In this document: positions 44,049-55,218 of the stretch, in pieces
Layout: every line of letters starts with the position of its first letter
Position numbering within the stretch: the first letter of the stretch is position 1
Source of the DNA: Pseudoips prasinana
Lineage: Eukaryota > Arthropoda > Insecta > Lepidoptera > Nolidae
Assembly (NCBI GenBank): GCA_951640165.1
Contig: OX621246.1
Coordinates: 8,643,001-8,707,000 of the forward strand
Direction of reading: 5' to 3'
Length of the DNA stretch: 64,000 nucleotides
Program-made: the position numbers and the translations under genes
The notes under the pieces: generated by a model
The model's input: the letters and a program-made list of their open reading frames with translations, nothing else
What the model was told of the DNA's origin: nothing
Database searches by the model: none

Positions 44049-44892
44049 TTGACACTGGCAAAAAGTGTTGAAAAATCGGCACAATGCCATTTAATAAAAG
44101 TATGAAAAGAACAGGCCATACCTAGAATCGTCAAACTACTAAACCAAATAATTATACACACCGGTCACATCACCGGTGACGTGGCGCTTATTTTCCTTCA
44201 AGATTTCAGTTATGTTTGAGAGAAATAGAATAAAATTAATTTAATTGTTATTTATTGTATAGAATCGCCCCCAACGCTGATACACAAATTTGATTAGACC
44301 AATAAACGTAATTGTTTTCCGTATTTTATTAATTCCGAGGTAGATACAATGCTATTACTAGAGTTTATTGAAAATTCATCAATAAGATGCTTTGAATTGG
44401 TATCAAACCAATCTGTACCTACCAATTAAAAGCAATATTGTAATGTCGTACTGTAATAATGGACACATACATATTGTAGCTAAGTAAAATCACTGTTCTA
44501 CATCTTCAGTGGGAAACCCCACCGGATTAACGATGAGTTGTACATCTTTATTTTTCAATTAAGCTTGTCGGCAGCGTTTGGTTTTGGGCCTGTCTCTAGA
44601 ATTGGGACATATATCAACGGCTGACACATTTAGGTGTCCCAGTTCAGTTTGAATTAGGAATGAAAACGCAAACGTGTTGTTTACGGAAGAAGCGATGTTG
44701 CAACACCGGAATGCAAGCGATGGGGAACATTGTCAGTGTAATGAGGTGGAATATCGATGTGGAAGCGGGGAAAAGGCCTAAATTATGTATATTTCATTCG
44801 GAATTTAACCATGAATTGATAAAAATAATTGACTGCACTATGATTTTTCAAAAGTGAATAAATATATCAAAAATTTCATAAAAACAATCATA
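44049..44892. other. No gene recognised
   Basis: A 65-residue plus frame (44660-44857) has a Cys/Lys-rich start and no family match that I know. Confidence 0.4.
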
Positions 44893-45092
44893 TTTTTGAA
44901 GTTATACTTCTTTTGGCGCGATGGAGAAAAATGATGAGAGTGAACATTTCCGATGCGCGCGCACACCGACACCAAAAAATTTAACAGCATGAAGTTAGTT
45001 CTAGGTGGTATGAAAATTGATAACTATGTTCAAGTTGTATATTAAGAAGTATAACTTCTAACGCGTGTACATAAGTACACACAAGTTTTTTT
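44893..45092 (-). repeat. REP-4 copy
   Basis: Inverted match to 32620-32860: gttatacttcttttggcgcg, gagaaaaatgatgagagtga, atgcgcgcgcacaccgacac, then agaagtataacttct and acgcgtgtacataagtacac. Confidence 0.7.
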
Positions 45093-45999
45093 TTTTTAAA
45101 TGGTTGGCTATGCCGCACCAAATAAATCGAGGTTAGATTTAGTTGGTGGACTTATCTTGGCGCCTAGAGAAAAGGAGCCTCGCATGTAATGTTTAAATTT
45201 TGACAAGTGATTATTGACAATTTTTTTCAGGTTATGCTCCTACGAGGGTCCCACAATGGCACGACAACCTCCACCAATCATGCAAGACAGATCTAATTTG
45301 CGTTTGGAAAAATTAAATAGGAAACATTTATCTAGATTATAGGAATCTGGGTTACATGGCTTGTTAGATTATGTTGATATGTTGGTGTTGGTAATCCTTT
45401 ATAGAAAGAAGGATTCATTTAAGTATTCTTAAACCTCGCAAGGAAATCAATAGCGTCAAAAACTTCAATATGTTCACGCAATTTATGCACAAAAGTGGCT
45501 TAGTACTGACCGATATGTTTACAGCCCAGCGGCCCACATTCCAAAATACACGCCACGAAAACCGCTTGAAAAATGAGCTGCTGAAATCCATTCTGCAAGT
45601 GGCTGCCTTGACGGATGTTTGTATATATCAAGAGAAATATATATTGCGTTACTTTTCTTTACAGTTTGATACGATACGTCCTACTTTACTCTTTATAGCA
45701 TCATATTAGAGCTTTTAGTACCCGATGAAAATCTGATTTTGTTGTTTATTTAGGTTTTTCGCATCTGGTCGGCTTTTGGTTTGCTTTTCTTGGTTTATAG
45801 GGTCGATGCTATTTTGGAGGCGAAGAATTTGGGTTAAGATAAATAATGAATGCTTTAGATTAGTAAACATGATTGTATGCTATGTGTGATATACTGCTGA
45901 ATTGCCACATTTCTGAGTTGGCAAAAATATTACTGCAAAGGTATTATTAATTTATTTTGTTTACATAAGTGTCCTCTACTGCTGCCAGGTTTAGAAAGC
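45093..45999. other. Unassigned; one 79-residue ORF
   Basis: An acceptor-like aatttttttcag precedes gttatgctcctacgagggtc at 45231. A plus frame 45470-45709 (MFTQFMHKSGLVLTDMF...) has normal amino-acid variety but no recognised domain. It might be an old transposon or host exon. Confidence 0.3.
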
Positions 46000-46180
46000 T
46001 CTAAGAAGACAGCGATCTGTCTGTGGAGCAGTCACTGTGCCGGTTTGGAGGAGCCGGTAATCCAGGTGGACGTGCAATTGTACTCCCAGGGCACGTAGCC
46101 TACACCACGTAGGTCTTTGCGTAAAAGCGAACACCAGAGCAACATTATCGAGTTTCCGAGGCTCACCTCGCAGACGCCAA
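46000..46180. other. GC-richer fragment, unassigned
   Basis: Balanced composition (ccggtttggaggagccggta; gcacgtagcctacaccacgt) suggests retroelement debris. No frame is readable. Confidence 0.3.
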
Positions 46181-47008
46181 TATAATAATTACTGGTTTAA
46201 AAAAGGGGAATTATAAAACGATCTAATACAAAAATACTTAGCGACTAATGATGAGATACTATTTTAATAACTTAAGCGTCATGAATTTGAGTGAGCGATA
46301 AATTAACTACATTAACTACGAATATTGATTAATAATAAAACCCAGAACGAGCTTACAAAAAGTGGGTTATAATTAATCCATTTCAGATATCAAAATTCTA
46401 GTCGTGTGTCGTCTAAATTACTAATTGAACGACTAGAAATACAGAGAGGGCAACTTCTATATTAGGATAGAGACGAGTTTTCCGGAAGTTATTTGGGTTA
46501 GGTTAGGTTAGAACTGTGACCATCTAGCTAGACAAGAAAGACTAGAAAGTTTTCAAAAATCCCATTTTTTTTTGGAGCTTTTTGAATTTTTCAGGAGACA
46601 TACAATGCAAATCTAAACAAAAACAATAGCGCTTGAAGTCCGCCGCACAAGCCTCTGATCTCTCTGCTTGGTCAAAGCGAAAAAATATTAGGTCGCTCAA
46701 ATATTATGAAGCTTCTCATTTTGTATTTTAAGTAACTCAAATTAATATTTGTTAGTTGCTGTTCTGTTGATTTCTCGTCACTCCCAGTCAGTCGCTCACT
46801 TAGTAATACTTTACTTACTTACTTTACTTTACAAATTAAAACGTAAATTCATTATTTTTGTCCATTAAAACTTTAATTTACAGTCACTCGTTTAAGTACT
46901 ACCCTTTAAAAAATATTCAACCGACTTCAAATTACTCAATAACAACAAATTTAAATAAAAAATTATATCGGAGTATCCAACCATTCTTATTAGATCTCTT
47001 GATCTTGA
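46181..47008. other. No gene recognised
   Basis: AT-rich. Contains GGGTTAGGTTAGGTTAG at 46495-46511, three units of the insect telomere motif TTAGG, too few to mean a telomere. Confidence 0.45.
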
Positions 47009-47262
47009 CGGTCACCATAGCCTAGTTGGTAGTGCTCCTGCCTACGAAGCTGGTGGTCCTGGGTTCGAATCCCGGTAAGTGCAAATATTTGTGTGATGAG
47101 CACGAATATTTGTTTCTGAGTCATGGATGTTTTCTATGTATATATGTATTTATCTATCTATATAAGTATGTATATCGTCGCCTGGTACCCATAGTACAAG
47201 CTTTGCTTAGTTTGGGGCTAGGCTGATCTGTGTGACATTGTCCCCAGATATTATTATATTAT
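47009..47262 (+). mobile_element. SINE-A, near full length
   Basis: Head ggtcaccatagcctagttgg, B box gggttcgaatcccgg, body gatgagcacgaatatttgtt, tail tagtacaagctttgcttagt and an ATT-rich end. One of the best copies, useful as a reference. Confidence 0.9.
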
Positions 47263-47389
47263 TATCTTTCTATTGTAAGATTAATCATAATTGGTTCCCA
47301 AACAATGGGGTAAACTTACCTACAACGTACACAAAAACATACAGTTAAATTGAGAACCTCTTTCGTTTGACGTCGCGGGTCGGTTCATT
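47263..47389. other. Unassigned spacer
   Basis: No motif. Confidence 0.4.
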
Positions 47390-47570
47390 ATGGAGTAGTG
47401 TCCATCATTTGGAAGGATATGCCACAATCACCACGCTTGACAGACGGGTTGGCGATCGCAGTATAATGGTTATAGTAGGTACACAGAGAGACGCTGCTGC
47501 GTCCTCTGGGAGATATTCTCTCGGGTAGATTTCAACGCCCATCACAGAATGAAATAGGGTGGCGATATTC
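47390..47570 (-). mobile_element. SINE-D copy lacking its tail
   Basis: On the minus strand: atcgccaccctatttcattc, gttgaaatctacccgagaga, actgcgatcgccaacccgtc, then ggcatatccttccaaatgat. The RTE-like tail is absent. Confidence 0.65.
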
Positions 47571-48290
47571 TTTGCAGAATGATTATTTATTAATTCCTAG
47601 AAATTAAAATTATTGTTATTATGCTTCTAAAAAGGCCATTGCCAATGTTTATTTGTACAAAAACAATATTCTAGATTTTATTGATATTCAATATATTTGT
47701 TATAAAAGATTTGTCATAATAAAAATATAGGTACTATTGCGATAACGGATCTTGGGCTATTTATATACACCCTTCTAAGTATTACATTTAAACAATGTAA
47801 AAGATTTACCTGAAAGTGTTAAACGAATTACCGTCGCAAATGTCTCAATTATCTGCTCCATGCGACCCCTTATATCAATTTAACGATTTCCTAACATTGT
47901 GAGCATTTTGAACACTTTGAAGTTTGCAGTGCGTAAGGCGTTACTCCTAAAACACCAATAAATATAATCAGGTTTATTATCAACTGTCCACTTTAGTGAG
48001 AATATGCATTTATTACTTTTGATCTTTTGAAATTGAACTCTAAAAATTACTGTTTTACTGTTTAACACTAACAGTGACATTTAACAGCGAATTTATTGTT
48101 ATGTTATGGGCCAGTGACTTTTATTTTACAATGGACTAAGTCGGTGTTAAGCGGCTCTGGCATTTCTGTGGTTGGAATTATGTGATGTCGACATCTGACA
48201 AAGTTCAATTAAAACAATTAATAAAATACAATATACATGTCCAGGACACGTCACACTGCGCCCTAACTAAACAAAAATTGTACTATATAA
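47571..48290. other. No gene recognised
   Basis: AT-rich; a 66-residue minus frame (47880-48080) shows no motif. Confidence 0.4.
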
Positions 48291-48549
48291 TAATAATATA
48301 TAATAATTTATTGGGACAATGTCACACAGATCATCCTAGCCCCAAACTAAGCAAAGCTTGTACTATGGGTACCAGGCGACGATATACATACCTATATAGA
48401 TAGATAAATACTTAAATACATAGAAAACATCCATGACTCAGAAACAAATATTCGTGCTCATCACACAAATATTTGCACTTAACGGGATTCGAACCCAGGA
48501 CCACCACCTTCGTAGGTGGGAGCACTACCAACTAGGCTACGGTGACCGT
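48291..48549 (-). mobile_element. SINE-A, near full length
   Basis: Reverse orientation. The head at the right end reads ggtcaccgtagcctagttgg on the minus strand, with B box gggttcgaatcccg. The tail at the left is ccccaaactaagcaaagctt in plus reading. Confidence 0.9.
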
Positions 48550-48551
48550 CA

Positions 48552-48722
48552 AATATGTACGCTAGGCAACGGTTATAAATACTTGTTTCTGGCAAATATA
48601 TACATAAATCACCGTGACCAAGACGAATAGACATGTACAAACACAAATATTAGTCTTGCGCGAGGGTCAACCTTCCTTTGGATCAGAAGGCGACTTCACT
48701 AGCAACTAAGTCACGCCGATCT
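48552..48722 (-). mobile_element. Decayed SINE-A relative
   Basis: On the minus strand cggcgtgacttagttgctag forms an A-box-like head, followed by a weak B box and aatatttgtgtttgtacatg, tctattcgtcttggtcacgg. It directly abuts the previous SINE. Confidence 0.55.
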
Positions 48723-48734
48723 TAATAACCAACA

Positions 48735-48985
48735 GTGGCAAACGGATCAGGAGTGGCGTTAAAGATATTCTTGGTAATAAATTCAATTTTTACAGCTTAC
48801 TTAGGTATATTAATGTATTGTATCTTCATGTGCTTGGTGTTTTATTTTCGAGTACGTCTCATCTGGGCCGTGTTGAAACCGGTAGAAGAGACACCCGCTG
48901 AGTTTGTTACGCTGGGTCTTCTCAGTTGGGGCGCATTGTTCCGGTGGTAGCATTAAACCATGACCGTCGTTATAAACAGAAGGTC
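48735..48985 (+). repeat. Unclassified repeat-like segment with 71-residue ORF
   Basis: The frame 48735-48950 starts MANGSGVALKIFLVINSIF and has a hydrophobic stretch, then LKPVEETPAEFVTLGLLSWG. The wording of the second half (ttgaaaccggtagaagagac) is familiar to me from lepidopteran repeats. It is probably not a host gene. Confidence 0.3.
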
Positions 48986-49237
48986 GGCTATAATAATAAC
49001 ATTTAATTCGCGCCTTAATATAGATAGAACCATTCGACAATATGTAGTAAAAATTTAGCTAAAATTTAAAATTTTGATAATTAAACCTACGCATGATCCT
49101 TGACAATAACATAATTTAAGTTAGTTAAATATCGTTACTGTTATAAAATAAATCTTATTGTAAATTATTTCCTGCAATCCGTGTACCTAAATATCTATAT
49201 GTACCTAGAAATAATTATAAATTAATTATATATTACT
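48986..49237. other. No gene recognised
   Basis: AT-rich spacer. Confidence 0.4.
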
Positions 49238-49310
49238 ACGAACATGTTCTGACTATTTACAAGTGCTTTTTTAAAGTCTACGTGAATAAAAACCTTTTTT
49301 ATTTTATTTT
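49238..49310 (+). repeat. REP-5 copy (probable LINE 3' tail)
   Basis: The sequence gaacatgttctgactattta, then ttttttaaagtctacgtgaa and aaaaaccttttttattttat. This is the sense orientation of the element seen at 11232 and 54937. Confidence 0.6.
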
Positions 49311-49317
49311 AGTATTT

Positions 49318-49760
49318 GATCCCCTCTCAGGACAAATCTTTATGTGATGAGCCCGATTATTTGTGCTGTATCTGGGTATAGTGTATCTATGATATATTAT
49401 GTATTTATTATCTATATATATAAAAATCAATGCCTCTTTTCGTTGTAATGTTATAACTCAACAACGCCTTTACCGATTTGGCTAATTTTGGTCTTGAATT
49501 ATTCGTGGAAGTCCAGGGAAGGTTTGTACGTAGAGAAAATTTTAAAAAATGTCTTGAAAAAGTGTAAAATCAAAATCTTTCTGCAATTTAAAATATTTTT
49601 TTGATTGAATAAATGAAATTAATAATCATTTTTTTTATTACTATGCCTTATACGTAGCGAAGCACGTACCCGGCCGCTAGTATAAGTATGTTTATTAGTT
49701 GTCCGGTTGACATAGTACAGGTTCAGCCTATTTGTCAGTGTTTGAGTTGTCCAAAGATTT
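49318..49760 (+). mobile_element. SINE fragment split by a HEL-2 insertion
   Basis: SINE body (caggacaaatctttatgtga; gagcccgattatttgtgctg) runs to 49410. It resumes at 49681 with tataagtatgtttattagtt, gtccggttgacatagtacag. The Helitron between them is younger. Confidence 0.65.
49411..49680 (+). mobile_element. HEL-2 non-autonomous Helitron, both ends present
   Basis: Starts TCTATATATATAAAAATCAA and ends gtacccggccgctag. The flanks are A (49410) and T (49681). The near-terminal tacgtagcgaagcacgta can form a short hairpin. 270 bp, no Rep/helicase. The interruption of a SINE gives an independent boundary check. Confidence 0.85.
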
Positions 49761-50424
49761 TAAATATATTTATGGATAATTTAACTTTGATGTCTACACT
49801 AGGTCAGTCATGTTTTGTGGAAGACATATTAATAAATGTTACAATTTAACGAGAACGAATTAATTCTTATAATTTCCGGTATAGCTAATTTTAAATGCAT
49901 ATTCAACTCTGTTTATAGGAGTTAATTGAATTATTTAAGTATTAGCTTTATAAGAATTAAACTCTTCGTCTCTTCTTTTATATGCAGTTAAGCGCCGCTC
50001 ACTGTACCTCGGTCTGTTTACTTTTGTCAAATAATGCTTTGCGTTAATATAACGCAACATTTCTCAGCTCACCTTTTATTAAACCCTGCCATATTATTCA
50101 TTATAACTTTATCACTAAAGATATTATATATTAAGTGCATACATAATATTTTAGTGGCAAAGCTTGTCAGTATTCTATTTATCTTTGACAAGCAGTGTCT
50201 TCTAAAGGGTCCCCACTATACTACCTAGCACTGACTCAGAACGTAACTTTCCATTTCTAGCTCGAAGTCTAAATCGATTGCATTGTCTACCAGAAATAAT
50301 TGATGTTTTCATAATAACTGCGAAAGACAGCTAAGCATCCGCCCCCAGGCAAGGGGCACGTAGTCCATCAACCAACCAGACTTTTCTTCTTCTACGAGCT
50401 CTTGGGCGCTTGCTCAACCGGGCG
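49761..50424. other. No gene recognised
   Basis: AT-rich; a 64-residue frame (50034-50228) looks fortuitous. Confidence 0.4.
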
Positions 50425-50680
50425 GCTTACACTGGTCGGACACAGAGGATAATACACAGGACCTGCTATTTAAGCAAGTACCTACGGTTAGTTGGCAGTG
50501 GGGAGGGCAATCGAGAGTCCTCCCAGGATACGTGTTCCGACCATCTGGGACATGACGCAAAAGGGGGGCACCGGAACATACCTGCGTTCCCGGGGCTCTC
50601 CCCATCAGGCGCCAAGAGAAGTCCACGGCAGGTTAGGTTTAGTCGGTGCGAGTCCGACATACCCACCCAATGTGTTATAA
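50425..50680 (+). mobile_element. R1-clade LINE 3' UTR fragment
   Basis: Sense copy of the 3' UTR at 16695-16975: gtgttccgaccatctgggac, gtccacggcaggttaggttt, ggtgcgagtccgacataccc. It ends without an A tail. Confidence 0.65.
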
Positions 50681-50871
50681 TCTTCTAGCTTTTGCTGTAG
50701 ATACCTATAGCTTTCTTTTGGATCGACTGTCAGGCAAAGAACAATCAGTTCTAAGAAGAAACATATTAAAATCTGGGCTGTTTAGGTGAATGAATTAGGA
50801 GTTGAAGCATCGCAAACATTATTGCTTGCGAAATTGCTCCACTAAAGTATCTTCTTCGTCGTAAACTAACG
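50681..50871. other. Unassigned spacer
   Basis: No motif. Confidence 0.4.
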
Positions 50872-51418
50872 TTAGTACTTATTGCCTGGTCGAGTGCAGT
50901 AAGTGCAGTGACTCACTGCATTTTCATGTAATGATCTTGCACACTTCTGATCTAAGATTAGTACCTTGGTAATGTAATCTTCAGCGTAGCTAGAATGGCG
51001 ACGAAGACGCGTGTCTCCACACAGCGTTCGACCAAAGAAATCAAAGGAAACACTAGAATCCAATCCTTCAAGACCCTTTAATTGCATTAGGCCTGATGAA
51101 ATGCCCTTTCTAACATTACATCGGATGAGAATCATCTTCGCGAATTGACGTGTAGTGACAGTTGCACAAAACATCCCGAAAACAACGGATCCTCTCATGC
51201 ATCCCCACGTTAGTAACAGACCAGAATCGAGGTTCGAGCTGCACGTTGGCGCCCTCCGGCGCGTCGGGTGCTATGTATGTAGTTATATTTACCAAAATGG
51301 CTTGAATCAACGCTCGCTTCTATTTTCCGTTGAAGCAGTGAAACCTCCTTGGTTAACTGTGGACCTCAAGTTAAAAAACCTTCGAGTCTACGAGTATGGG
51401 GTTGGACAAACCCTGTAA
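50872..51418 (-). other. Overlapping unassigned ORFs in GC-balanced DNA
   Basis: Minus frames 51310-51116 (IAPDAPEGANVQLEPRFW...) and 51198-50872 (MRGSVVFGMFCATVTTRQF...) overlap. Composition is more balanced than the surroundings, as in real or formerly coding DNA. A single-base shift between the two frames could make one degraded protein. I recognise no domain. It could be transposon or host pseudogene. Confidence 0.3.
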
Positions 51419-51584
51419 AAGGGCATGAGTCTTCGTCGTAACGATATACTGCCAAAGCAGATTTTGTTTCGGGGGAATGAAGAATGGTAAAGTTATAAAT
51501 ATTTTTGTTCAATAAAATGGGACTTAATACCGAATGTACTTTTAACCACTGGAGCAGGAGTTGTTGAGGAGGTTGACAAAGTAG
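51419..51584. other. Unassigned spacer
   Basis: No motif. Confidence 0.4.
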
Positions 51585-51790
51585 AAATATCATCATCATA
51601 TCAGCCGAAAGACGTCCGCTGCTGGATAATGGCCTCCCCCAAGGAACTCCACAGTAGCCGGTCCTGCGCTGCCCGCATCCAGCGGCTTCCCGCGACCCGC
51701 ACAAGATCGTCCGCGTCGGTCCACCGTGTAGGAGGCCTGCCCACGCTGCGTCTTCCGGTTCGTGGTCGCCACTCGAGAACCTTTCAAATA
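51585..51790 (-). pseudogene. RTE-clade LINE ORF2 C-terminus and tail
   Basis: The minus strand reads RPRTGRRSVGRPPTRWTD, DLVRVAGSRWMRAAQDR and WSSLGEAIIQQRTSFG, then a stop and a (ATG)n tail (atgatgatgat at 51590-51600). It is better preserved than 19425-19745, with only a small insertion after RWTD. It is 5' truncated to the last 60 or so residues. Confidence 0.85.
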
Positions 51791-52029
51791 TATTAATTTA
51801 TTTTATATCTATGCTATATTTAATACCTATATTTATGTAAATTACTATCATATGCTTAATATTTTGTTGCAGATGGTGTTTTGGAGTGTACAACCAAAAA
51901 TGTTTTAAAGGGAACCTTTCAGGAATGAAACTTAAACCGAATCCCTTAAACAACTTGAAACATATATATTATTACAATATAATGTAATGAAGCATAACAT
52001 ACAAATATATATCGAGGAGAAAGATTGAC
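51791..52029. other. No gene recognised
   Basis: AT-rich. Confidence 0.4.
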
Positions 52030-52130
52030 TGACTCGTCTAGTGATTAGTACCCTTACTGTTTAACCAGACGTCGTCGTTCGTTTGATCCCTACCTACTAA
52101 AAATGAGAGTAATAAAGGATTTAATACTAT
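52030..52130 (+). mobile_element. tRNA-like SINE head fragment
   Basis: An A-box-like actcgtctagtgattagta and B-box-like gttcgtttgatcccta, then an A-rich end. Truncated or very diverged. Confidence 0.45.
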
Positions 52131-52689
52131 CCATAAAAATATAATAAAAATAAAATATTTTACTAACTACAAGTGAAGCATAAAATATAACGATTTCTAT
52201 AATCGAGATATCAAAACGTTCTATTTTAATAAAAAACGCTTAGAACTCTTTGGTAATTGAAGAACTGGCTGAATATAAGCCGTGACATCTTCTAGGTATT
52301 TTTTGAAATTACAGGCTTATAAAACAGTTGACTGTTGACATTGTCAGTTATTTGAGAAAAGAAAATGTGGCGCATTCTTTATGAAGCAAGAGAACTAGCA
52401 CCTGGACGAACTTTTGAGACAGGAGCTAGAATATTTCTACAACATACACTTAATTTATTAAAATAATTAGAATAGCCGCTCATTGCAAATACTGCCTTTA
52501 CTGGTAGGTACAGTTCAGTTTCCTTCGTTGGGTTTCCAGCGAGGGAATGTGCAATCGATACAATTTGACCTTGATATTTTACGTTATCACAAGAAGTGGT
52601 TTATCTAGCGCAAGGGTATATCGCGTGGTGGCAACTGAACCAATAGTTAATAGAAACCGAAGAAGTAAATGGTGATATATCATAATCAA
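52131..52689. other. No gene recognised
   Basis: AT-rich. Confidence 0.4.
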
Positions 52690-52975
52690 TATTTTGAGAC
52701 AATTAACACACTACCATCATCTGATCCCATACTATACTAGGAAGAGCCTATACGATGGCAACCATACAACTGTTAACCATACTTATGTATTTCTATTGAG
52801 TTAAACAGTAGTTATATATCAATGTGTATTTCTAAACATATTGTATATATCTACAAACAGACAAATGATCGTACTCATCACACAAAGATATGTCCTGGGT
52901 GGGGATTGAACCCACGACCTAAGGCTAGGCTAAGCAGTTAGTGCCACTAAGCACTAAACCAACAGGCCAGTCAAT
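52690..52975 (-). mobile_element. SINE-A copy, diverged
   Basis: In minus reading the B box is cgtgggttcaatccccaccc and the head contains ggtttagtgcttagtggc. The tail (cagatgatgggatcagatg-like) lies at the left end. Contains extra sequence at about 52790-52850. Confidence 0.65.
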
Positions 52976-53439
52976 GATGCGTAGAAAGATGATTACAGTT
53001 CAAACCTGCAAACGCATCATTACAATAATTTACTACAAGGAAGCATAGGTATAACATGTTATGAATATTGTGTCTCCAAACCCTCTGCAGTTTATTGAAA
53101 GTTTAATAAAGGGATTTCTTTTTTTAACCTGTAGTTTATATGTTAACAGACTATAGAAGCGAGTGGAGGCCTCAAATCTTCTAGCAAATAAGACTAGAAA
53201 CTAAGTAAGTCGCGCCAGAATACAGACTCCTTTGGGTTCAAACCTCTGCTCACGGAACTCCCGCCTAAGTCGCTGATCATTGTGATCGTGTTCGATATTC
53301 AAGATCGTGTTCGTTCAGAATCGATTTTCAACATTGAAGCCGATTGAACAAATGGATTAATAATTTTTAACTTTCATATAAGCAGTAGCGTAATTTCTTC
53401 GAGTATTTTTTAGAGATTTTCTTGCGGTACAAATAAAAA
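52976..53439. other. No gene recognised
   Basis: A tRNA/SINE-like word (gggttcaaacctctg) occurs near 53234, without an A box that I can find. Confidence 0.35.
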
Positions 53440-53685
53440 CTGGCCAAGTGCAAGTCGAAGACGCACAGGAAGGACATTCGTTCCACCAAGAGGTAATATT
53501 CTTTTGTAAATTATTTTATTTTTATTAATTCCTGGAGCGACACACTCTGAATATTTCAACTCATTTAGTTGGTAGACATAACTTTACATTTCATGAGATA
53601 TATCCCGCTGACAGACGGACAGCGGCGGCTTAGTAAAACGTTCCAGTTGGTACTCTTTGGGTACAGAACCCTAAAAGGGTACTTT
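53440..53685 (+). repeat. REP-6 relative, decayed
   Basis: Starts actggccaagtgcaagtcga and ends gctgacagacggacagcggc, ctttgggtacagaaccctaa. The order matches 12480-12730. Confidence 0.5.
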
Positions 53686-53836
53686 AACTGAACATATTGT
53701 GCAAACTGCATACTGCCGATACCTGCGCTCGCTAATAAACCAATGAGGAATGTTGCCTTACTCATTGGAAACATCCGTCTTACTAATGATTGGTATTTGG
53801 ATATGGAATTTATTCATAAAGAACTTGTATGGCAGT

Positions 53837-53963
53837 GTACGCACGGCTACATATCAAGCTTTATATTTTCAATATAAGCTGACCTGTTATTGTATGGAAA
53901 TCCTACACAACGCGAGATCAGCCTATACTGGAAATGTATAGCTTGATGTGTAGCCGTGTGTAC
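53837..53963. mobile_element. MITE-like element, 24-bp inverted ends
   Basis: The sequence gtacgcacggctacatatcaagct at its left end (first 20 bases from 53837) is inverted at 53940-53963 with two mismatches. Total 127 bp, no coding. Confidence 0.65.
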
Positions 53964-54149
53964 CACTTCCGTAGCCGTATTTTCCATACCTAGTAGTATT
54001 TTTATATGTACCTACGTAAATATCTAGTTCTGTGAAAGTAAAGTCTAAAAATAGTTATTAAATAAATTGTGTATTGTTAAAATCTTTAATATTTAACATA
54101 TTATGAGGATATTCCCTACTAATGTTATAAATTCGTCCAGAGCCTTCTA
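53964..54149. other. Unassigned spacer
   Basis: No motif. Confidence 0.4.
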
Positions 54150-54419
54150 CGCTAGCCAACAGCTCGTTGTCTTTAATTCTTTAATTTTAATGTAGTAGTA
54201 GTAAATTTTAAAATAATAGCTTAGAAACTTGTTATTTATTAAATGATTTAAAAAAAATGTGATAAGACAGACCGCACGGACGGACTAATATATATTTTTT
54301 TGTTACTTTGATACTGTTTCTACTATGTTTATGTAACTACTGTATTGTGAGCTTGACAAGTACAAGTGTATGAAATAACCAAGTGGTGAATAAATTTCAT
54401 TATTTCATTTCATTTCGAA
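54150..54419 (+). repeat. REP-2 copy (probable LINE 3' UTR)
   Basis: Sense copy: ttctttaattttaatgtagt, agaccgcacggacggactaa, cttgacaagtacaagtgtat, ending gaataaatttcattatttca. A direct repeat of it lies 1.6 kb downstream. Confidence 0.65.
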
Positions 54420-54583
54420 AGTTTGTGAATATGTACATATGTATGGATGTTTGTTACACTTTCACGCAAAAACTACCGAACGGATTGTGATGAAATTTTG
54501 TAAGTTGTAATAAAGGTATCCGAATAACCAATAGGCTATAATTTATAATGTTTAATGCAGGTAAAACTGCCAGGCAGTGCTAG
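54420..54583 (+). mobile_element. HEL-1 Helitron, 5' truncated
   Basis: The sequences gaaagtttgtgaatatgtac, ctaccgaacggattgtgatg and aggctataatttataatgtt end in gccaggcagtgctag at 54583, followed by T. A more diverged relative may continue to about 54735 (accgtggggttaacc). Confidence 0.65.
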
Positions 54584-54864
54584 TAAAGTGTGTATGTTTG
54601 GATAATTGCTATTCAATCAGTCAAAAACTACTGAAGGGATTTGGTTGGAATTTGGGTGGAGATAGGTTATATCCTGAAATGACACATAGGGTTTAATAAA
54701 TAGCCAAATCCCTGGCAAAACCGTGGGGTTAACCATAATAATTCAAAACGAGGACGCTACATGACAGGAAGGAACTCACAATCTACAATCTACTTGTGTA
54801 TGTTCCTTTCTTCCATGTCAGCATACAAATCTTTTGTTTTATTACTTAGCGCTCTATGCTATTT

Positions 54865-55218
54865 CTATAATAATAATATCCTGGGACATTATTTACACAC
54901 GGCCCTCTGATCCCAAACTAAGCAGAGCTTGTACTAAATAAATAAATAAAAAAGGTTTTTATTCATGTTGACTTTAAAAAAGGGCTTGTAAGTAGTCAGA
55001 ACATGTTTGTAGTAATATATAATTACTATGGAAACCAGATAACTGATATACTTTGCTTTTGTAAATATATTTTTATTTGTAAATACATACTTAAATAGAT
55101 AATAACACCCAGACTCAGGCCAAACGGACATGTTCATGCACACCAATATCTGCCTTGAGTGGGAATCGAACCCACATACTCCGGCGTGAACAGCAAGCAT
55201 TGCCAACCACGCCAACAT
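54865..55218 (-). mobile_element. SINE-A copy split by REP-5
   Basis: The head at the right end reads gttggcgtggttggcaatgc on the minus strand, with B box gtgggttcgattcccac. The tail is at 54885-54936 (gatcccaaactaagcagagc). REP-5 interrupts it inside 'cttgtact|atggaaacc', with TACT at both joints as a likely target duplication. Confidence 0.75.
54937..55020 (-). repeat. REP-5 insertion in SINE-A
   Basis: Antisense copy beginning with an (AAAT)n run, the complement of a (TTTA)n tail. Then come ggtttttattcatgttgact and agtagtcagaacatgtttgt. Insertion into a SINE supports a mobile LINE 3' fragment. Confidence 0.65.

Noticed and set aside
46495..46511. GGGTTAGGTTAGGTTAG, insect telomere-like motif
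   Set aside because: Only three units and no further array or telomere-specific element nearby; short runs are common by chance.
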